Under the pieces are notes generated by a model. That model was not told the DNA's origin and did no database searches. It saw only the letters and a list, made by a program, of their open reading frames with translations. Both the position numbers and the translations under genes were made by a program. A stretch of 64,000 bases of DNA from Sphingomonas mali NBRC 15500 (GTDB lineage: Bacteria; Pseudomonadota; Alphaproteobacteria; Sphingomonadales; Sphingomonadaceae): contig NZ_BCYX01000004.1 of NCBI RefSeq assembly GCF_001598415.1, positions 171,682-235,681 of the forward strand. Reading direction: 5' to 3'. This document shows, in pieces, positions 62,016 to 64,000 of this stretch (the stretch's first letter is position 1; each line of letters opens with the position of its first letter).

Positions 62016-63004
62016 CTGGGTCAATGGTGCGCGCGCTCCTGGTGCGCGCGCTGACCAGCGACCTTTCCGGGACCGGCCTTGCTATGGTCGAGCGCCCCGT
62101 ACCGGCACCGGCCTCGGTGACCGTCCGGGTTCGCGCCGCCTCGCTCAACTTTCCCGATCTCCTGATGACCCGTGGCGAATATCAGCTGAAGCCGCCGTTG
62201 CCGTTCGTCCCGGGCATGGACTTTGCCGGCGACGTGATGGACGCCGATCCCGCGACCGGCTGGACTCGTGGCGACGCGGTGGCCGGATCGCTGCGCTACG
62301 GGGCGCTCGCCCAGGAAGTCGCGGCCGACGCCGCATCGCTTCGGCGCAAGCCTGTCGGCATCTCTTATGCCCAGGCCGCGGCGATCGGCACAACCTATCT
62401 CACGGCCTATGTGGCGCTCGTCCGCCTGGCGGCGATCGCCGCCGGCCAGACCCTCCTCGTCCACGGCGCCAGCGGCGGCGTGGGAACCGCTGCGGTCGAT
62501 CTCGGCACGACCCTCGGGGCAAGGGTCATCGCCGCCTCGGGGTCGCCCGACAAGCTCGCGCGCATCGCCGAGGTCTATGCGCCCTTCGCGACGCTCGACA
62601 CGTCGCAGCCGTTTCGCGAGGCGGTCCGCGCGCTGAGCGGCGGCGGTGCCGATATCGTGTTCGATCCGGTGGGCGGCGCGATCTTCGACGAGAGCGTTCG
62701 TTGCGTCGCGTTCGGCGGCAAACTGCTGGTGGTCGGCTTCGCGTCGGGGCGAATCCCCTCGCTCGCCATGAACATCCCGCTCATCAAGGGTTTCTCGGTG
62801 ATCGGCGTCAGGGCTGGCGAATATGGCCGGCGCTTCCCCGCGCTGGGCGCGGCGAATCGCGACGCCATCTGGGCGCTGGCGGGCGCCGGCCGGATCAATC
62901 CGCTCGTGCACGCCGTCGTTCCGCTGGAACAATGGCGCGAGGCCTTTGCCATGATGAGCGACCGGCGCCTGGTCGGCAAGGTGGTGATCGCGCTTCCCGA
63001 TTGA
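62012..63004 (+). CDS. NADPH:quinone oxidoreductase family protein (zinc-free MDR)
   Basis: 330 residues of the medium-chain reductase fold: SLNFPDLLMTRGEYQLKPPLPFVPGMDFAG near the N terminus, the NADP motif LVHGASGGVGTAAV and the C-terminal RRLVGKVVIALP. Structural-zinc cysteines are absent, matching the quinone oxidoreductase branch, some of which act on enoyl-CoA. Coupled by ATGA to the kinase gene. Confidence 0.92.
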   Translation: MTGSMVRALLVRALTSDLSGTGLAMVERPVPAPASVTVRVRAASLNFPDLLMTRGEYQLKPPLPFVPGMDFAGDVMDADPATGWTRGDAVAGSLRYGALAQEVAADAASLRRKPVGISYAQAAAIGTTYLTAYVALVRLAAIAAGQTLLVHGASGGVGTAAVDLGTTLGARVIAASGSPDKLARIAEVYAPFATLDTSQPFREAVRALSGGGADIVFDPVGGAIFDESVRCVAFGGKLLVVGFASGRIPSLAMNIPLIKGFSVIGVRAGEYGRRFPALGAANRDAIWALAGAGRINPLVHAVVPLEQWREAFAMMSDRRLVGKVVIALPD

Positions 63005-63019
63005 CGCGCGGACCGCGCG

Positions 63020-63928
63020 TCAGGCCACGAGCGTGGCAGGCGTGCGGCCCATTTCCCAAGAGGCCTGATCGGGGCCATGGTCCGGGATCATTTCGCCGGT
63101 GCGATCTGAGATGCGGTCGAGCTGGGCGAGTATCTGTTCGGCGCACTCTCCATCGCCCAACCGGATCCCGCGGGTGAGCGTCACATAGGCGCGTTCAAAA
63201 CTGCCGCCGCCCGCGCATAGGATCATGCCGTTCGGCGCCCCTTCGGCGCAGAGCGCGACAACGGCGGGCGACACCCGCTCGGGTCCGAGCAAGGCGAGTT
63301 GCTCGCTTTCCATGATGTCGTCGGTCATCCGTGTCGACGCCGAGGGCGACAAGCAGTTCACCCGGATCCCGTGTTTCTCGCCCTCAAGCCTAAGCGTGTT
63401 CATTAGGCCGACCAGCGCCATCTTGGCGGCGGCGTAGCTCGATTGACCGAAATTGCCGTAAAGCCCGGACGAGGACGAGGTGAACACGATGCGCCCGTAA
63501 CCCTGCTGCCGCATCGGCTCCCAGACCGCTTTTGTGCAATGGACCGAGCCCATGAGATGCACCTCGAGCACGGTGCGGAAGTCGTCGAGCTCGGCCTTGG
63601 CGAACGTCCGGTCGCGCAGGATGCCCGCATTGTTGACCAGGATATCGACGCGCCCCCAGCGCGCGATCGCGAGATCGACCATCTCGGCAACCTGGTCGAC
63701 GCTCGAGACGTCGGCGCCGCTGGCGATCGCATCGCCGCCCAATGCCGCGATCTCGTCGGCAACACGCTGGGCCACCGCGTTCGACGGCTCGCGGCCATCG
63801 CGCCGGCCGCCAAAATCATTGACCAGGACACGCGCGCCGCGTGCCGCCAGGGCGAGCGCATGGGATCGGCCGAGCCCTCCACCGGCCCCGGTCACGATGG
63901 CGACCTTTCCTTCAAGCGAGATGTTCAT
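63020..63928 (-). CDS. Short-chain dehydrogenase, peroxisomal multifunctional enzyme type 2-like
   Basis: 302 residues. The motif TGAGGGLGRSHALALAARGA followed by VNDFGG, then NNAG, SSSGLYGNFGQSSYAAAK (catalytic Ser, Tyr, Lys), matches the 3-hydroxyacyl-CoA dehydrogenase domain of 17-beta-HSD4. The C-terminal tail of about 60 residues is unassigned. ATG 63928 has AGGA upstream; an in-frame start at 63970 is possible. It converges on the quinone oxidoreductase gene with 15 bases between stops. Confidence 0.9.
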   Translation of the reverse strand: MNISLEGKVAIVTGAGGGLGRSHALALAARGARVLVNDFGGRRDGREPSNAVAQRVADEIAALGGDAIASGADVSSVDQVAEMVDLAIARWGRVDILVNNAGILRDRTFAKAELDDFRTVLEVHLMGSVHCTKAVWEPMRQQGYGRIVFTSSSSGLYGNFGQSSYAAAKMALVGLMNTLRLEGEKHGIRVNCLSPSASTRMTDDIMESEQLALLGPERVSPAVVALCAEGAPNGMILCAGGGSFERAYVTLTRGIRLGDGECAEQILAQLDRISDRTGEMIPDHGPDQASWEMGRTPATLVA

Positions 63929-64000
63929 GCCGATATCCTGTGCTGTCGCAGCGGTACGCGCCGCTGCCATGAAAACGGCGGGCGCGTCCCCCCGGCCGCG

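Noticed and set aside
1..64000. CRISPR arrays, insertion sequences, tRNA or rRNA genes
   Set aside because: No regular repeat-spacer array, transposase-like frame, cloverleaf or rRNA-like segment was recognised on reading both strands.

Overview
The window looks like a chromosomal segment of a GC-rich alphaproteobacterium, most likely a sphingomonad. The grounds are the very high GC, the large TonB-dependent receptors, the abundant SDR, acyl-CoA dehydrogenase and epoxide hydrolase genes, and an ECF sigma / NrsF pair of the Caulobacter SigF type. I found no rRNA, tRNA, CRISPR array or insertion sequence. The left edge cuts an M16 peptidase gene.

Region 1 (about 1.6-22 kb) is the most interesting part: a large bufferin / metal-stress island. 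Bufferins are periplasmic copper-binding peptides (BufA) matured by an MNIO enzyme (BufB, DUF692) with a BufC partner (DUF2063) and often a DoxX protein. The island holds a full bufA1-B1-C1-D1 operon, an orphan bufA2, a bufB2-bufC2 pair without a local precursor (followed by a glutathione S-transferase and an SDR), and a further DoxX gene. It also has a CcdA-like thiol transporter gene, an ABM monooxygenase, a nitrilase, and a four-gene operon for a small membrane protein, a CSSC DUF1223 protein, a CPTC thioredoxin and an HExxH metallopeptidase. Two ECF sigma genes and three NrsF anti-sigma genes sit among them. By eye I located 13 copies of a promoter-like element GTAAC(C/T/G)-N16-CG(A/G)A, nine of them exact GTAACC-N16-CGAA. 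Nearly all lie directly upstream of these genes on the correct strand, so the island appears to be a single self-regulated regulon of unusually broad content.

Region 2 (17-24 kb): an M28 aminopeptidase, a 958-aa TonB receptor and a POT-family peptide symporter suggest peptide scavenging; the receptor has a variant of the same promoter element.

Region 3 (23.6-43.7 kb) is a catabolic cluster. It encodes a fused HyuA-HyuB ATP-dependent hydantoinase, an M19-like dipeptidase, heterotetrameric sarcosine oxidase (soxBDAG), FolD, PurU, a CaiB-type CoA transferase, an SDR, an MFS carrier, a TonB receptor and a GlxA/AraC regulator, with an aspartase-family lyase beyond the regulator. The logic fits N-methylhydantoin (or a related N-methyl compound) to sarcosine to glycine plus a tetrahydrofolate C1 unit, then formate.

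Region 4 (44.3-57.2 kb) is a sulfate-ester module: SsuABC-type ABC transporter, DcaP-like porin, Crp-like and GntR/HutC regulators, a type I sulfatase, its formylglycine-generating enzyme, a SulP sulfate carrier and a CLC channel. Palindromes of the form CAT-N4-ATG occur at both the gntR and the sulfatase promoters.

Region 5 (57.4-64 kb) holds lipid or xenobiotic genes: epoxide hydrolase, acyl-CoA dehydrogenase, APH-type kinase, two SDRs and a quinone oxidoreductase. The kinase plus dehydrogenase pair resembles the 4-hydroxyacyl-CoA dephosphorylation route (LvaA/LvaC, ACAD11).
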